Shown here piece after piece: positions 62,999 to 64,000 of a stretch of DNA of 64,000 bases (position 1 is the first letter of the stretch; each line of letters opens with the position of its first letter). The stretch comes from Silene latifolia (lineage: Eukaryota > Streptophyta > Magnoliopsida > Caryophyllales > Caryophyllaceae). The position numbers and the translations under genes were made by a program. The stretch covers positions 35,650,217-35,714,216 of the forward strand of contig NC_133534.1 in the NCBI RefSeq assembly GCF_048544455.1, read 5' to 3'. The notes under the pieces were generated by a model that did no database searches, was not told the DNA's origin, and worked only from the letters and a program-made list of their open reading frames with translations.

Positions 62999-64000
62999 CT
63001 GCAAGAGAATCAATTTGTTCGTCATAAATTTTGCAGATGAGACATGAACATATCAGAAGTTCGGAAACACTCCACCTCAAATAATTCAAATAAAATGCAA
63101 GACACTATGAGAGACACGTATCAACTTCATTAGTTACACACAAATTTTCACCAAATATATTCAATTCAAATACATACTCTATGTAGTAACAACAGCTCAA
63201 CCGGTATAATTAGTAACAACAATATTCAAGTATCTCAGTTTACTACATGCATCAAGTTACTGAGGCAATAGAATAGGCTTAACACTTAAAGTTACATACG
63301 GCAGAAACAATGATCATTGATAAAAAGCATGAGGGTCAATATTAACCAGTGGAAATCATGAAAGTTAATATCAGCTTGCAACATCCAGCATGCCATATTT
63401 CAGAAAGGGTCATAGTATCATTTTTCAGTTAGTCTCTTATTAAAACCGTGGAACATCTGTCATTTACTACTAAGGTTAATCATGTAGAACTAATAAAATG
63501 AACATTATATAGAGCAATCTCAAGGTTACCTAATTTGTTATAAATACGCCACATCTCATACACGATACTCTCCTATAGAGTATCTATTATATAGAAGTAG
63601 ATTTTATGTAAGCACGATGATAGATACAATACACTCCAACAGACTGCCAATTCGCTTGGGTTAGGTTGAAGCCGGTAACACAGGTTATTCTCTCCTCATA
63701 ATGAATCCCCTTCGTAATTCAAAAGTTCAAATCCACCAAAGGGGGCAAGCATATCCAAGAGAAACACTGAACCAAATCGACATTGTTGGATACACCAAGC
63801 CAAATCTACTCCAGACAGCATTTTATCATAGTATCGTCTAAACGAAACTGCTCATTTATGTGCCACCAACAAATCCAACCATAACAAAGTCACTAGCAAC
63901 AGCTCAACCTTCGCAATCAAGCACTAAAACCGTTATACTTAAACCATAAACACAACCAAAGATTAAAACTTTACCCCTTCAACTGAGTTAAACATCATCA
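62999..64000 (-). other. First IYO intron or 5' flank, no coding seen
   Basis: The acceptor for the first visible IYO exon lies at 63000-62999. I searched the minus strand of the remaining kilobase for the short N-terminal exon expected from plant IYO proteins and did not find a convincing one, so it probably lies beyond the window. Confidence 0.5.

Noticed and set aside
63640-63760. A box-B-like 'agttcaaatcc' suggesting a tRNA gene or SINE
   Set aside because: No matching box A, no cloverleaf and no tail could be seen.

Overview
This is a nuclear window from a flowering plant, probably a eudicot; I cannot name the species. The evidence is plant-type snRNA promoters, a plant MINIYO (IYO) gene with GT-AG introns, a chromodomain Ty3/gypsy element, and many Stowaway, Tourist, hAT, Mutator and Helitron-type elements. 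Most of the longer open frames in the left three quarters belong to transposons or are chance frames in repeats.

The most notable content is a dispersed array of six U1 small nuclear RNA genes, all on the minus strand, at about 17.0, 17.9, 24.9, 27.2, 28.7 and 48.6 kb. Each has the plant upstream sequence element (USE) and a TATA box at the Pol II spacing. They ride on old, imperfect head-to-tail segmental duplications of a few kb, which later insertions have pushed apart. Because the duplicates can be compared, several insertions can be checked against an empty site in a sister copy. Two of the six U1 copies carry a U instead of a G at the 5'-end base that faces position -3 of the 5' splice site.

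Layout. 1-3.8 kb holds AT-rich sequence, MITEs, a possible SINE and a copia remnant. 3.85-17 kb is the first duplicated unit. It is split by a solo LTR (4339-13001), which itself contains a complete but coding-poor LTR element (5092-12566), and further on by Helitron ends. 17-29.8 kb is the U1 array, broken by a gag-only LTR element (20461-24879), a Mutator-type MITE, a Stowaway MITE and a 5'-truncated LINE. 29.9-37.9 kb looks like a Helitron that has picked up plant gene pieces, including part of a PLIP-type plastid lipase and an RPA-like OB-fold gene. 38.7-47.25 kb is a full-length gypsy chromovirus on the minus strand. 47.4-48.8 kb is the last U1 unit, with a hAT element inside it. 49.9-51.3 kb is a Mutator-like element. 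52.2-63.0 kb is the IYO gene on the minus strand, nine exons visible with the first exon missing; a 1.7-kb Mutator-like element sits in its 2.2-kb intron.

A palindrome, TACTCGATCGAGTA, recurs in clusters inside the LTRs and leader regions of both gypsy-type elements and is the most striking short motif in the window. Apart from IYO and the U1 genes I see no host gene that looks intact.
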